From positions 1-13,591 of the forward strand of contig JAKDIS010000069.1 of NCBI GenBank assembly GCA_030450335.1: DNA of 13,591 nucleotides, in the 5' to 3' direction. Under the pieces are notes generated by a model that saw nothing but the letters and a program-made list of their open reading frames with translations, was not told the origin of the DNA and searched no databases. How positions within the stretch are numbered: position 1 is the stretch's first letter; each line of letters opens with the position of its first letter. Both the position numbers and the translations under genes were made by a program. Positions 5,738-12,950 of the stretch are shown here, piece after piece. The stretch is from Corynebacterium sp. Lineage in GTDB: Bacteria > Actinomycetota > Actinomycetes > Mycobacteriales > Mycobacteriaceae.

Positions 5738-7512
5738 CGTGTCTCCTCGTCTGGATTGGTTGAGCCCTCGGCCGTCCCGAACACCCCGGGTAGTCGCACG
5801 CCGAAGACCGCCCCGTGCCCCGGGTGCGTGCCGCCGCGGTCGATGACCCAGAGTTCGCCGCCGCGACGGCGCAGCATCTCGCGCGACAGCGCAAGCCCGA
5901 TCCCGTGGCCGTGGATCGGGTCCGAAGCAGGGGCGGGGTCTTCGGCGGGGACGGGGTCGCCCGCGTCCAGTCCGGGTCCGGAATCGGCCACCATGAGGGT
6001 GAGCGCCAGGTCGTCCTGCATCGCGGTGACCTCCACCCACCTCTCCCCGTCGGTATCGTCCGCGCCGCCTGCACCGTCGCTACGCAGGGCGGCGGCCACG
6101 GCATTGTCCACGAGGTTCCCCAGGACCGTGGCCACGTCCTCGACCGCACCGTCGCCGCCGATCTGGCCGAGGACCAGCGTCTCCTCCCCTACCCGCAGGC
6201 CCACACCACGTTCACCGGCCTCCATCGACTTGCCGCCGAGGAAGGACTGCAGGAACGGTTCGTCGAGCAGCTCCGCGCCCTGCAACGGGAAGTCCACCGG
6301 GCCGCGCTCGGCCATGTCCTGCAGGAACGCCCGCGCATCGTCGATCCGTCCGGCGTCCAGGAGCCCGGAGGCGGCGTGGATCCGGTTGGCGAACTCGTGG
6401 CGCTGCACCCGCAGCGTGGACCCCATCGCCTGCACGGTGCCCAACCTGCGGGTCAGTGCGGCCAGGTCCGTGCGGTCACGGACCACCACCACGGTGCCGA
6501 GGTGGCGTCCCGCCCTGGTCACCGGGTGTGAGTCGAGGTAGAGGACGCGGTCGCCGACGACCACGTTGTCCAACGACGCCGGACGCGCCCCCTGCCGGGC
6601 GCCGGTCGCACCGTCCCCGGTGAGCTCGCGGACCACCCAGGCAGGAAGACCCAGCTCAGCGAGCGTGACCGTGACTGTGGAACCGGTGCCGGTGCCGGTT
6701 CCGACCCCTACGCCGTCCGCGCCGAGCAGCCGCGCGGCGACCTCGTTGCACACCTCGACCGCACCGTCCGGGGTCACCGACAGGACGCCGTCGTCCACCC
6801 CGTCGAGCACCGCGGACTGGTGGCGGACCAACGCCACCAGCTCTTCGGGCTGCACCCCGAGCGTCAGCCGCTCCCAGCGACGACGCATCAGCACACTGGC
6901 GAGCACCCCGATGGCCAGGGCCGTCGCCCCGGCCGCGGCGACCCCTACCAGGACCAGCGGCAGGTCGTCGAAGACGCTCGCCCGCCGGAACCCGACGCTG
7001 ACCTCGCCGACCGGCTCACTGTCGGCGACCTCCCGCGCCGAGGCGTCCGGCGCGTACACCGGGACCTTGGCCCGGGCGGACTGCCCGAGCGTGCCGGTCT
7101 CCCAGGCCGTGACCTCCTCGCCCCGCAGGGCGGCCTCGTGGTCGGTGCTGACCCGCTCCCCGATCCGCCCAGGGTCCGGGTGCGCCAGCCGGATGCCGTC
7201 GGCGTCGGTGACCACCACGAACAACGCACCGGTCCGGGCCTCCACCCCGGCGGCGAGGTCCACCAGGGCGGCACCGTCCGCGGCGTCCGACCCCGTGTCC
7301 CTGTCGCCGCTATCTGTCCCGTCAGCCTCGTCCGCCACCGCGGCGCGCACCTGCGGGTCCTCCGCCACGGACCGGGCGATGGACACGGCCGAGTCCATCG
7401 CCTGCGACTTCAGCCGCTCCACCGAGATCCAGGTGAAGACCCCCGAACACACAGCGACGACGGCAACCACCGTCGCGAGCTGCAGCAGCAGAACTTTCGT
7501 GGAGAAACGCAC
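5734..7512 (-). CDS. citA: CitA-type sensor histidine kinase
   Basis: Membrane sensor kinase (592 aa) for external citrate or a related carboxylate. It has TM1 (about 8-29), a periplasmic PAS/Cache sensor (about 32-182), TM2 (about 185-208), a cytoplasmic PAS (about 225-345), and a kinase core. The sensor carries the ligand signature IRLAHPDPGRIG (R108, H111) and SARAKVPVY (R147, K149), matching citrate-contacting residues of Klebsiella CitA. The phosphorylated His is H372 in VQRHEFANRIHAASGLL. The ATP site has N466/N470 (GNLVDN), DSGPGL (510-515) and GHGIGLALS (535-543). GTG 7512 is preferred because TAGACT (7520-7525, minus strand) lies exactly 7 nt before it and TM1 follows at once; an ATG at 7578 is in frame but would fall in the promoter. 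Oddities are an acidic insert at 61-80 and a Gly/Thr repeat at 267-283. It overlaps citB by 4 bp. Confidence 0.93.
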   Translation of the reverse strand: MRFSTKVLLLQLATVVAVVAVCSGVFTWISVERLKSQAMDSAVSIARSVAEDPQVRAAVADEADGTDSGDRDTGSDAADGAALVDLAAGVEARTGALFVVVTDADGIRLAHPDPGRIGERVSTDHEAALRGEEVTAWETGTLGQSARAKVPVYAPDASAREVADSEPVGEVSVGFRRASVFDDLPLVLVGVAAAGATALAIGVLASVLMRRRWERLTLGVQPEELVALVRHQSAVLDGVDDGVLSVTPDGAVEVCNEVAARLLGADGVGVGTGTGTGSTVTVTLAELGLPAWVVRELTGDGATGARQGARPASLDNVVVGDRVLYLDSHPVTRAGRHLGTVVVVRDRTDLAALTRRLGTVQAMGSTLRVQRHEFANRIHAASGLLDAGRIDDARAFLQDMAERGPVDFPLQGAELLDEPFLQSFLGGKSMEAGERGVGLRVGEETLVLGQIGGDGAVEDVATVLGNLVDNAVAAALRSDGAGGADDTDGERWVEVTAMQDDLALTLMVADSGPGLDAGDPVPAEDPAPASDPIHGHGIGLALSREMLRRRGGELWVIDRGGTHPGHGAVFGVRLPGVFGTAEGSTNPDEETR

Positions 7513-7519
7513 GTCGTGG

Positions 7520-7550
7520 AGTCTACTGCACCTTTGGCCGAGCCAGTGAA
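7520..7550 (-). promoter_or_regulatory. Candidate citA promoter (leaderless)
   Basis: On the minus strand TAGACT (7525-7520) is a -10 box ending 7 nt before the GTG start at 7512. TTCACT (7550-7545) is a possible -35 at 19 bp. The start codon would be at or next to the transcription start. Confidence 0.45.
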
Positions 7551-7556
7551 CAGAAT

Positions 7557-7602
7557 GCACACAAGTCAATGTTTGCACTCAAGGAGATCTAACGCACACA
7601 AG
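7557..7602. promoter_or_regulatory. Triple direct repeat in citA/citH gap, candidate CitB operator
   Basis: Three copies of a 9-bp word lie in one direction: GCACACAAG (7557-7565), GCACTCAAG (7575-7583, one mismatch) and GCACACAAG (7594-7602). They start 18 and 19 bp apart. They sit between the candidate citA -35 and the candidate citH -35, the expected place for an activator serving both genes. Binding by CitB is inferred from position only. Confidence 0.5.
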
Positions 7603-7604
7603 GA

Positions 7605-7633
7605 TCGTCACGTGGTCTGCATCACTTTAATCT
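7605..7633 (+). promoter_or_regulatory. Candidate citH promoter
   Basis: TCGTCA (7605-7610) is a weak -35 (4 of 6). TAATCT (7628-7633) is a good -10, with 17-bp spacing. The third direct repeat ends 2 bp before the -35, as at activator-dependent promoters. The predicted leader is about 30 nt and contains the GAAGGAG ribosome site at 7658-7664. Confidence 0.45.
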
Positions 7634-7669
7634 TCCACTGTCCGGTCAGACACACCTGAAGGAGATGCG

Positions 7670-9142
7670 ATGACCACCGCAGACACCCTGCTCCTGGCAG
7701 AAGACTACAACCTGAGCCACACACCGTCCGACGGGATCCTCGTCGCACTCGGCTTCCTGATGATCCTCACGTTCATGGCTCTGATCATGACCAGCCGGAT
7801 GACACCGATGCTCGCACTGATCCTGGTGCCCACCGTCTTCGGCCTGATCGGCGGCGCCGGCCTCGGCATCGGCGACATGGTCATCGACGCCGTCAAGGAC
7901 ATGGCACCGACCGCCGCACTGCTCATGTTCGCCATCATGTACTTCGGCATCATGATCAACGTCGGACTCTTCGACCCGCTGATCACCTGGATCACCCGGA
8001 TCCTGGGCAACGACCCGGCGAAGATCGTCTTCGGCACCGCCGTGCTCGCCGGCGTCGTCTCCCTCGACGGCGACGGCTCCACCACCTACATCATCACCAC
8101 CTCCGCCATGCTCCCGCTGTACCTGCGCCTGGGCATGAGCCCGGTCATCCTGACCTGTGTGGCCGGCCTGGTCAACGGCACGATGAACATCGTCCCCTGG
8201 GGCGGGCCCACCGTGCGCGCCGCCGCGGCACTGGGCGTGGAACCCTCCGAGGTCTTCGTCCCCATGCTGCCGTCACTGGCCGCCGGACTGGTGATCTGCT
8301 TCGTCTTCGCCTGGCTCATGGGCCTGGCCGAGCGCAAGCGGCTCGGTCGTCTGGAGACCTCCCACCTCACCGGGATGACCCCGCGCACCGATTCCACCGA
8401 TGCCACTGTTGCAGCGTCCGGTACCGCAGGCGGTGCCGGCGGTGCCGGCGATGTCCCGCCGGTCCACCAGCAGACCTCGATGGCGGACACGATGCTCGAC
8501 CCGAACCGGGCCTCGCTGCGTCCGACGCTGCTGTGGTTCAACCTCGCACTCACCGTGGTGGTCATGGTGCTGCTCGTCGCCGACCTCTTCCCCCTGGCCT
8601 ACGTGTTCATGGTCGGCGCGGCGATCGCCCTGACCGTCAACTTCCCCCGCCTGAAGGACCAGGCCAACGAGATCGTGGCCCACTCCAGCTCGATCGTCGC
8701 CGTGGTCGGCATGGTGCTCGCCGCCGGCGTGCTCGTCGGCGTGCTGGACGGCACGGGCATGGTCACCGCCATGGCCGAGTGGATCACCGGGATCATCCCC
8801 GACTCCCTCGGCGGTTACCTCGCCCCCATCACCGGCCTGCTGTCGATGCCGATGACCTTCTTCATGTCCAACGACGCCTTCTACTTCGGCATCCTGCCCG
8901 TGCTCTCCGAGAGCGCCGCCCACTTCGGCATCGAGCCGGTGCAGATGGCCCAGGCGTCCATCACCGGCCAGCCGGTGCACATGCAGTCCCCCCTGGTCCC
9001 CGCAATCCTGCTGCTGGTCTCCCTGGCCAACGTCGACCTCGGCGCCCACCACCGCAAGGTGCTGTGGCGGGCGGTCGTGGTCTCCCTGGTCATGCTGGCC
9101 GTCGGCATCCTGCTCGGGCCGATCCCCTTCCACGTCGGGTAG
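7670..9142 (+). CDS. citH: CitMHS-family metal-citrate:H+ symporter
   Basis: Inner-membrane transporter of 490 aa that imports citrate complexed with a divalent metal. The C. glutamicum counterpart CitH works with Ca2+ or Sr2+; which metal is used here cannot be read from sequence. There are about 12 membrane segments in two halves. Signatures are SLDGDGSTTYIIT (131-143), NIVPWGGPTVRAA (173-185), FFMSNDAFYFGILP (397-410) and QASITGQPVHMQSPL (428-442). Between the halves a Ser/Ala/Gly-rich cytoplasmic linker spans about 235-275. The start is firm: GAAGGAG at 7658-7664, 5 nt before ATG 7670. An ATG at 7665 opens a two-codon frame (ATG CGA TGA) whose stop overlaps the citH start. It is divergent from citAB, the same arrangement as in C. 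glutamicum, which supports control by CitAB. Confidence 0.94.
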   Translation: MTTADTLLLAEDYNLSHTPSDGILVALGFLMILTFMALIMTSRMTPMLALILVPTVFGLIGGAGLGIGDMVIDAVKDMAPTAALLMFAIMYFGIMINVGLFDPLITWITRILGNDPAKIVFGTAVLAGVVSLDGDGSTTYIITTSAMLPLYLRLGMSPVILTCVAGLVNGTMNIVPWGGPTVRAAAALGVEPSEVFVPMLPSLAAGLVICFVFAWLMGLAERKRLGRLETSHLTGMTPRTDSTDATVAASGTAGGAGGAGDVPPVHQQTSMADTMLDPNRASLRPTLLWFNLALTVVVMVLLVADLFPLAYVFMVGAAIALTVNFPRLKDQANEIVAHSSSIVAVVGMVLAAGVLVGVLDGTGMVTAMAEWITGIIPDSLGGYLAPITGLLSMPMTFFMSNDAFYFGILPVLSESAAHFGIEPVQMAQASITGQPVHMQSPLVPAILLLVSLANVDLGAHHRKVLWRAVVVSLVMLAVGILLGPIPFHVG

Positions 9143-9153
9143 ACGGGCCCTGC

Positions 9154-9187
9154 TCAACTCAACTGTTCAACTCACCGGATCAACTCA
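9154..9187. repeat. Three TCAACTCA copies at exact 13-bp period between convergent genes
   Basis: TCAACTCA occurs at 9154-9161, 9167-9174 and 9180-9187, each start 13 bp after the last, with unrelated 5-bp spacers. The array fills most of the 37-bp gap between citH and the PspC membrane protein gene. Its third copy supplies that gene's stop codon. No hairpin is evident. Function unknown. Confidence 0.75.
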
Positions 9188-10514
9188 CACGGTCGAAGGT
9201 GACCTCGGACATCGTGGACTCGACGTTCACGGTCAGGGTGTTCACCTCACCGTCGGCGGTACTGCCGGCGCTGCCGGTGCTGCCGGTGCCAGTGGCACTG
9301 TCTGTGCCACGGACCAGCGTGCCGTCCAGGCTGCCGCAGTCGACGCCCGCCATCGTCACCGACTCGCAGTTCAGGTGCACGCGGTAGGACGGCCCGTCGG
9401 TGGTGCGTGGGAACAGCACCGTGACCGAACCCATGGTGGACGACAGGTCGACCACGCTGTCCTGCTCCACCGTAGCTCCGGTGAAGTCCAGCGTCGGTGA
9501 ACTCATCGTGTAGGAGTAGCTGCTGTGCGCAGGCACCTCACCGATCTGCTGCGCATCACTGGTGAACGTCCCGGAGTAACTGCTGCCTTCCGCGGAGGTC
9601 ACCCCACCCCACCGGGGAGCCAGGATCGCGCCGAGCGCGATGATTCCGGCAACCACCGCCAGGACCACGGCCAACACCATGGCCACGACCAGGGCGCGCA
9701 ACCCGCGGCGCTTCTTCTTCGGGGCGCCGGACGCACCGGACGCCGCATCTGCGTCACCGTCGCCGGGCTCACCGGGGTCCGGCAGGTCCCACGCGAAGGG
9801 GGCGGTGCCCAGCGGATCCCACGACGGCGGCTGACGACGCGGCGGCTCGAAACCCGGCGCGGCGGAAACGTCGCCGAGGTCGACGGTCGGCGCAGCGTCC
9901 TGCCCCTGCGCCGGCTCGTACGTCGGCTGCGTCGGCGCAGCGTCCGACGGCCGGGTCGGCTGTGCCGGCCCCTGGGTAGGCCCCTGCCACCCCTGGTGGT
10001 CGTCGCGTTCCAGCAGCCCGACCGGCGCCACCGGCTGGCGCTCGTAGAGCAGCCACCAGGCCACACCCGTCACCGCCGCGCAGACCACCATGCCGGTGAG
10101 GGTGATCCCGCCGCTGAGGATGCCGCCGAAGACGAGGAACACCGCGCCCACGATCAGGGTGCCGATCGCCAGCGAGCGGTCCTCGGCGAAGCGCGGGTCG
10201 CGCTCACCACGCATCAGCACGTCCAGCGGGGAGCGCGGCACGGTGTAGCGCCGCATGACCAGCAGTGCGATGCCGTAGGCCCACAGGCCCACACCGCCGA
10301 CGAAGGTCGCCAGGACGAACACCAGGCGCACCAGCAGCGGCGAGACCTGGTAGCGCACGGCGATGCCCTCGCAGACGCCGAAGAACCAGGAGCGGGTGGA
10401 CTGGCTGCGCGGGAAGCGGACGGGGCGGGTCTCCCACATCCGACGGACCGTGGATTCGAAGTTGCCCCGGGGGCTGCCCGTGCCCGGGCTCGTTGACTGT
10501 GCCGTGTAACTCAT
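9180..10514 (-). CDS. PspC-domain membrane protein with C-terminal extracytoplasmic beta domain
   Basis: Membrane protein of 444 aa, probably part of a cell-envelope stress response. The PspC domain lies at about 35-95 (WFFGVCEGIAVRYQVSPLLV then a membrane hairpin). A second membrane hairpin spans about 114-155, followed by a Pro/Gln/Asp-rich cytoplasmic linker (about 160-262). A basic stop PKKKRR (265-270) precedes a single TM (about 273-299). The outside part (300-444) is Ser/Thr-rich and beta-like, with related motifs STMGSVTVLFP (359-369) and STMSEVTFDRV (433-443) and a possible C383-C393 disulfide. It resembles the DUF4097/LiaF-like ('Toastrack') domains found with PspC proteins. A Gly/Ser/Thr linker occupies about 403-420. 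ATG 10514 is chosen for GGGGA upstream and a normal N-terminus; ATG 10523 is in frame. It is divergent from the PspC kinase, which suggests shared regulation and perhaps direct contact. Confidence 0.88.
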   Translation of the reverse strand: MSYTAQSTSPGTGSPRGNFESTVRRMWETRPVRFPRSQSTRSWFFGVCEGIAVRYQVSPLLVRLVFVLATFVGGVGLWAYGIALLVMRRYTVPRSPLDVLMRGERDPRFAEDRSLAIGTLIVGAVFLVFGGILSGGITLTGMVVCAAVTGVAWWLLYERQPVAPVGLLERDDHQGWQGPTQGPAQPTRPSDAAPTQPTYEPAQGQDAAPTVDLGDVSAAPGFEPPRRQPPSWDPLGTAPFAWDLPDPGEPGDGDADAASGASGAPKKKRRGLRALVVAMVLAVVLAVVAGIIALGAILAPRWGGVTSAEGSSYSGTFTSDAQQIGEVPAHSSYSYTMSSPTLDFTGATVEQDSVVDLSSTMGSVTVLFPRTTDGPSYRVHLNCESVTMAGVDCGSLDGTLVRGTDSATGTGSTGSAGSTADGEVNTLTVNVESTMSEVTFDRVS

Positions 10515-10559
10515 GGTCCCCATTCTTCGCGGAGCTCCAGCAAAGCACATCGGGGACAG

Positions 10560-10604
10560 CCCTGAGATCATCCCTGATCATTTCCCTGACCGCGGATCTC
10601 AGGG
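10560..10604. promoter_or_regulatory. Phased CCCTGA repeats with inverted copy, candidate response-regulator operator
   Basis: CCCTGA occurs at 10560-10565, 10572-10577 and 10584-10589, an exact 12-bp period, and its reverse complement TCAGGG at 10599-10604. The outer copies extend to a perfect 10-bp inverted repeat: CCCTGAGATC (10560-10569) with GATCTCAGGG (10595-10604). The block is centred in the gap between two divergent PspC genes, so it is a likely site for the LuxR-type regulator encoded downstream. Binding is inferred, not shown. Confidence 0.5.
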
Positions 10605-10638
10605 TTTCCCCCGATACCCCGGGGACCCCTGGCCCTGG

Positions 10639-10644
10639 CAGGCT
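10639..10644 (+). promoter_or_regulatory. Candidate -10 (CAGGCT) of the PspC kinase gene
   Basis: CAGGCT differs by one conserved base from TANNNT and ends 7 nt before the ATG at 10652. This matches the leaderless layout of other genes in the window. It is weak alone. Confidence 0.3.
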
Positions 10645-10651
10645 GGTGGGT

Positions 10652-11950
10652 ATGAGTCACTCCCCTGTCCCGCGTCCCCGGCCGGGCGCGCGCACGACCG
10701 GCTCGCCCACGCCCGACCTGTTCCGGGTGTCCGACGGCAAGCTCGTCGCCGGGGTGTGCACCGGGCTGGCCGCGCACCTGGGTGTGCGTCTCACCGTGGT
10801 GCGCCTGTTCTTCGCCCTGGCCAACGTGGTCGCCGGTCTGGGGTTCATCTCCTACGCCGCGCTGTGGGTGTTCACCACGCGGGTGGGCACCGCCGCCGAG
10901 GCGTGCAACCCCACGTCCGTGGCGTCCTGCCGCGCCCGTGGTCTGGACCCGGGGCTGGTCAACCGACCGGTGCGGGGCGTCGACCGGTTGCTCGTGGCGC
11001 TGGCCGTGGTGGTCTTCCTCGCCGGGGCGGCGACGCGCCCGCAGGTCGCGGTCAGCGCGTTGCTGCTCGCCGGCGGTGTGCTGCTGGTGTGGCGCACCTT
11101 CGGCCCCAACGCCCTCGCCGGACGCCCCGGGCAGGACGGCCCGGCGTCGCGCGTGCCCGGCGGGCTGCAGTGGGCCAGCCTCGTCGGCGGGCTGCTGCTG
11201 CTGGTCGTCGGTATCGGCGTCACCGTCTTCGGCATCAGCCTCGACGACGGCAGCGCTGACGGGACAGGCGGGGTGATCGTACCGGCGCTTATCGCCGCGG
11301 TCGCGATCATCGCCGGGCTCATCGTGGTGCTCATCCCGTTGTGGCTGCGCCTGTGGTCGATGGCCAACGCCACCGCCCGCGAGCGTGCCGCCGAGGAGGA
11401 ACGAGCCCGCATCGCCGCGCGTATCCACGACTCCGTGCTGCAGACCCTCACCCTGATCCAGAAGAAGTCCGGCGAGCCGGAGATCGCCCAGCTGGCGCGC
11501 AGCCAGGAGCGTCAGCTGCGCCAGTGGCTCTTCGCCCCCGGCGAGTCGGTGCGCACCGAGACGCTCTTCGGCGCGCTACGCGTGGCCTGCGGCGAGGTGG
11601 AGGACACCTTCGGCGTGCAGATACGACCCGTGATCGTCGGCGAGGACCGCGACACCGACGACGCCTCCGTGGCCCTGCTGCTCGCCGGACGCGAGGCGAT
11701 GGTCAACGCGGCGAAACACTCGGGCTGCCGCGAGGTCAACGTGTACCTCGAGGTGAGCGAGGCAGGCACACTGGAACTCTTCGTGCGCGACCGCGGCCCC
11801 GGCTTCAGCGTCGAGGACATCCCGGCCGACCGGCAGGGGGTGCGCTCGTCGATCATGGACCGGATGCGGCGCGTGGGCGGTAGCGTGGAGATCGACTCGG
11901 GGCAGTTCGGCACCGAGGTCATCCTGCGGCTGGAAGGGCATGCACAGTGA
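10652..11950 (+). CDS. PspC-fused sensor histidine kinase (HisKA_3 type)
   Basis: Membrane sensor kinase of 432 aa that should phosphorylate the regulator encoded next to it. The PspC domain is N-terminal (about 22-78: KLVAGVCTGLAAHLGVRLTV followed by a hydrophobic hairpin). Further membrane segments lie at about 113-127, 132-148, 174-196 and 207-233, so the sensor appears to lie mostly within the membrane with no large outside domain. The HisKA_3 dimerisation segment is about 241-292 with H259 in ARIHDSVLQTL. The ATPase has N352 (EAMVNAAKHSG), RDRGPGF (379-385) and GVRSSIMDRMRRVGG (396-410). ATG 10652 is taken because a CAGGCT -10-like box lies 7 nt before it and PspC follows soon after; the frame is open further upstream through the operator region. 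The stop overlaps the next gene's GTG by 4 bp. Confidence 0.92.
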   Translation: MSHSPVPRPRPGARTTGSPTPDLFRVSDGKLVAGVCTGLAAHLGVRLTVVRLFFALANVVAGLGFISYAALWVFTTRVGTAAEACNPTSVASCRARGLDPGLVNRPVRGVDRLLVALAVVVFLAGAATRPQVAVSALLLAGGVLLVWRTFGPNALAGRPGQDGPASRVPGGLQWASLVGGLLLLVVGIGVTVFGISLDDGSADGTGGVIVPALIAAVAIIAGLIVVLIPLWLRLWSMANATARERAAEEERARIAARIHDSVLQTLTLIQKKSGEPEIAQLARSQERQLRQWLFAPGESVRTETLFGALRVACGEVEDTFGVQIRPVIVGEDRDTDDASVALLLAGREAMVNAAKHSGCREVNVYLEVSEAGTLELFVRDRGPGFSVEDIPADRQGVRSSIMDRMRRVGGSVEIDSGQFGTEVILRLEGHAQ

Positions 11951-12660
11951 CGGTTTCGGTGTTCCTCGTCGACGACCACGCGATGTTTCGCACCGGGGTG
12001 CGCGCCGAGCTCACCGGACGTCCCGAGGTAGAGGTCGTCGGTGAGGCCGGCACCGTCGGCGACGCGGTCGCCGGCATCCGGGACCTCGCACCGCAGGTCG
12101 TCCTGCTCGACGTGCACATGCCCGACGGCGGCGGGCTGCAGGTGCTGCGCGACCTCGCCGCCACCGACCACCTTCCGCAGGTGCTGGGGCTGAGCGTGTC
12201 CGACGACCCGACGGACGTGATCTCGCTGATCAGGGGTGGTGCACGCGGCTACGTGACGAAGAACATCAGCGGTGACGAGCTGGTGGACTCCGTGCTGCGC
12301 GTGCACTCCGGCGACGCGGTGTTCTCCCCGCGCCTGGCCGGCTACGTGCTCGACGCCTTCACCGCCGGTCCCGCCGAGGCACCGGCCGTCGAGCCCACGG
12401 AAGGCTCAGAAGCCACAGAACCCGCCGAACCCGCCCCCTTGCCCGAGGACGCCGACCAGAGCGTCCTGTCCACGCTCACCCCGCGGGAGAAGGAGGTCCT
12501 GCGCCTGCTCGCCCGCGGCTACACCTACCGGGAGATGGCCGCCCGCCTGTTCATCTCGGTGAAGACCGTGGAGACCCACGTCTCCAACGTGCTGCGCAAG
12601 ACCCAGCAGACCAACCGACACTCCCTGTCGAGGTGGGTGTCCGACAACAGGCTGGGATGA
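11947..12660 (+). CDS. LuxR/NarL-type response regulator
   Basis: DNA-binding regulator of 237 aa paired with the PspC kinase. The receiver domain (about 3-120) has D9/D10, phosphoacceptor D55 in LLDVHMPD, S83/S85 after beta-4, and K105 in GYVTKNIS. An unusually long Ala/Pro/Glu linker follows (about 139-172, with AEAPAVEPTEG-like composition). The GerE/LuxR helix-turn-helix is about 176-232 (LTPREKEVLRLLARGYTYRE, then SVKTVETHVSNVLRK). The start is GTG 11947, fixed by the GTGA overlap with the kinase stop, so translation is probably coupled. It likely controls its own operon and the divergent PspC protein through the CCCTGA repeats at 10560-10604. Family assignment is firm; the exact signal is unknown. 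Confidence 0.93.
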   Translation: MTVSVFLVDDHAMFRTGVRAELTGRPEVEVVGEAGTVGDAVAGIRDLAPQVVLLDVHMPDGGGLQVLRDLAATDHLPQVLGLSVSDDPTDVISLIRGGARGYVTKNISGDELVDSVLRVHSGDAVFSPRLAGYVLDAFTAGPAEAPAVEPTEGSEATEPAEPAPLPEDADQSVLSTLTPREKEVLRLLARGYTYREMAARLFISVKTVETHVSNVLRKTQQTNRHSLSRWVSDNRLG

Positions 12661-12679
12661 GCGTGTAGAAGTGGTGGGC

Positions 12680-12943
12680 ATGAGTAACCAGAACGCCAGC
12701 TACACCGTCACCGTCGTGCGCGACGATTCTGTGCAGGACATGCAGGACGCACCGGCGTGGTGCGCCGCCGTCGCCGGCGTCGAGGGTGCCGTCGTGTGGG
12801 GCGACGACTTCGACGACCTGGAGGCCGGGGTACGTGCCAAGCTCGCCGACCACGCGCCCGGCGTCGACCCCGACCTGACCTGGGAGATCGACACCGGCGA
12901 CGGTCCCGGCAGCGCCCACCAGACGCCCCTGAACTCGATGTAG
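12680..12943 (+). CDS. Small acidic protein of unknown function (87 aa)
   Basis: I do not recognise a defined family. The 87-aa product is soluble, acidic and without a signal peptide. YTVTVVRDD near the N-terminus and the segment GVEGAVVWGDDFDDLEAGVRA (split: GVEGAVVWGDD, then FDDLEAGVRAKL) resemble the beta-strand, then 'G-x-[ST/D]-hydrophobic-E/D', then helix layout of HicB-like or DUF1902 mini-domains. This is only a pattern resemblance. ATG 12680 has TAGAAG 8 nt upstream (possible leaderless start); a GTG at 12671 is in frame. It begins 19 bp after the response regulator stop and ends 7 bp before the SRPBCC gene, so it may be cotranscribed with both. Confidence 0.72.
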   Translation: MSNQNASYTVTVVRDDSVQDMQDAPAWCAAVAGVEGAVVWGDDFDDLEAGVRAKLADHAPGVDPDLTWEIDTGDGPGSAHQTPLNSM

Positions 12944-12950
12944 GCGCGCC

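Noticed and set aside
5738..6040. In-frame N-terminal extension of citB
   Set aside because: It overlaps the conserved ATPase region of citA, is Arg/Pro-rich and unstructured; ATG 5737 has a ribosome site and a 4-bp coupled overlap.
7545..7563. GlxR (CRP-like) site AGTGA-N7-GCACA in the citA/citH gap
   Set aside because: The spacing is 7 instead of the required 6 and both half-sites have a mismatch.
7665..7673. Two-codon upstream frame ATG CGA TGA overlapping the citH start
   Set aside because: GGAG touches this ATG with no spacing, so initiation there is unlikely; the site is well spaced for citH itself.
8273..9157. Minus-strand open frame opposite citH
   Set aside because: Antisense shadow with His/Gly/Asp-rich composition; citH motifs lie on the plus strand.
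12680..12943. HicB antitoxin of a toxin-antitoxin pair
   Set aside because: No HicA-like partner lies on either side, and the likeness is only a short pattern.
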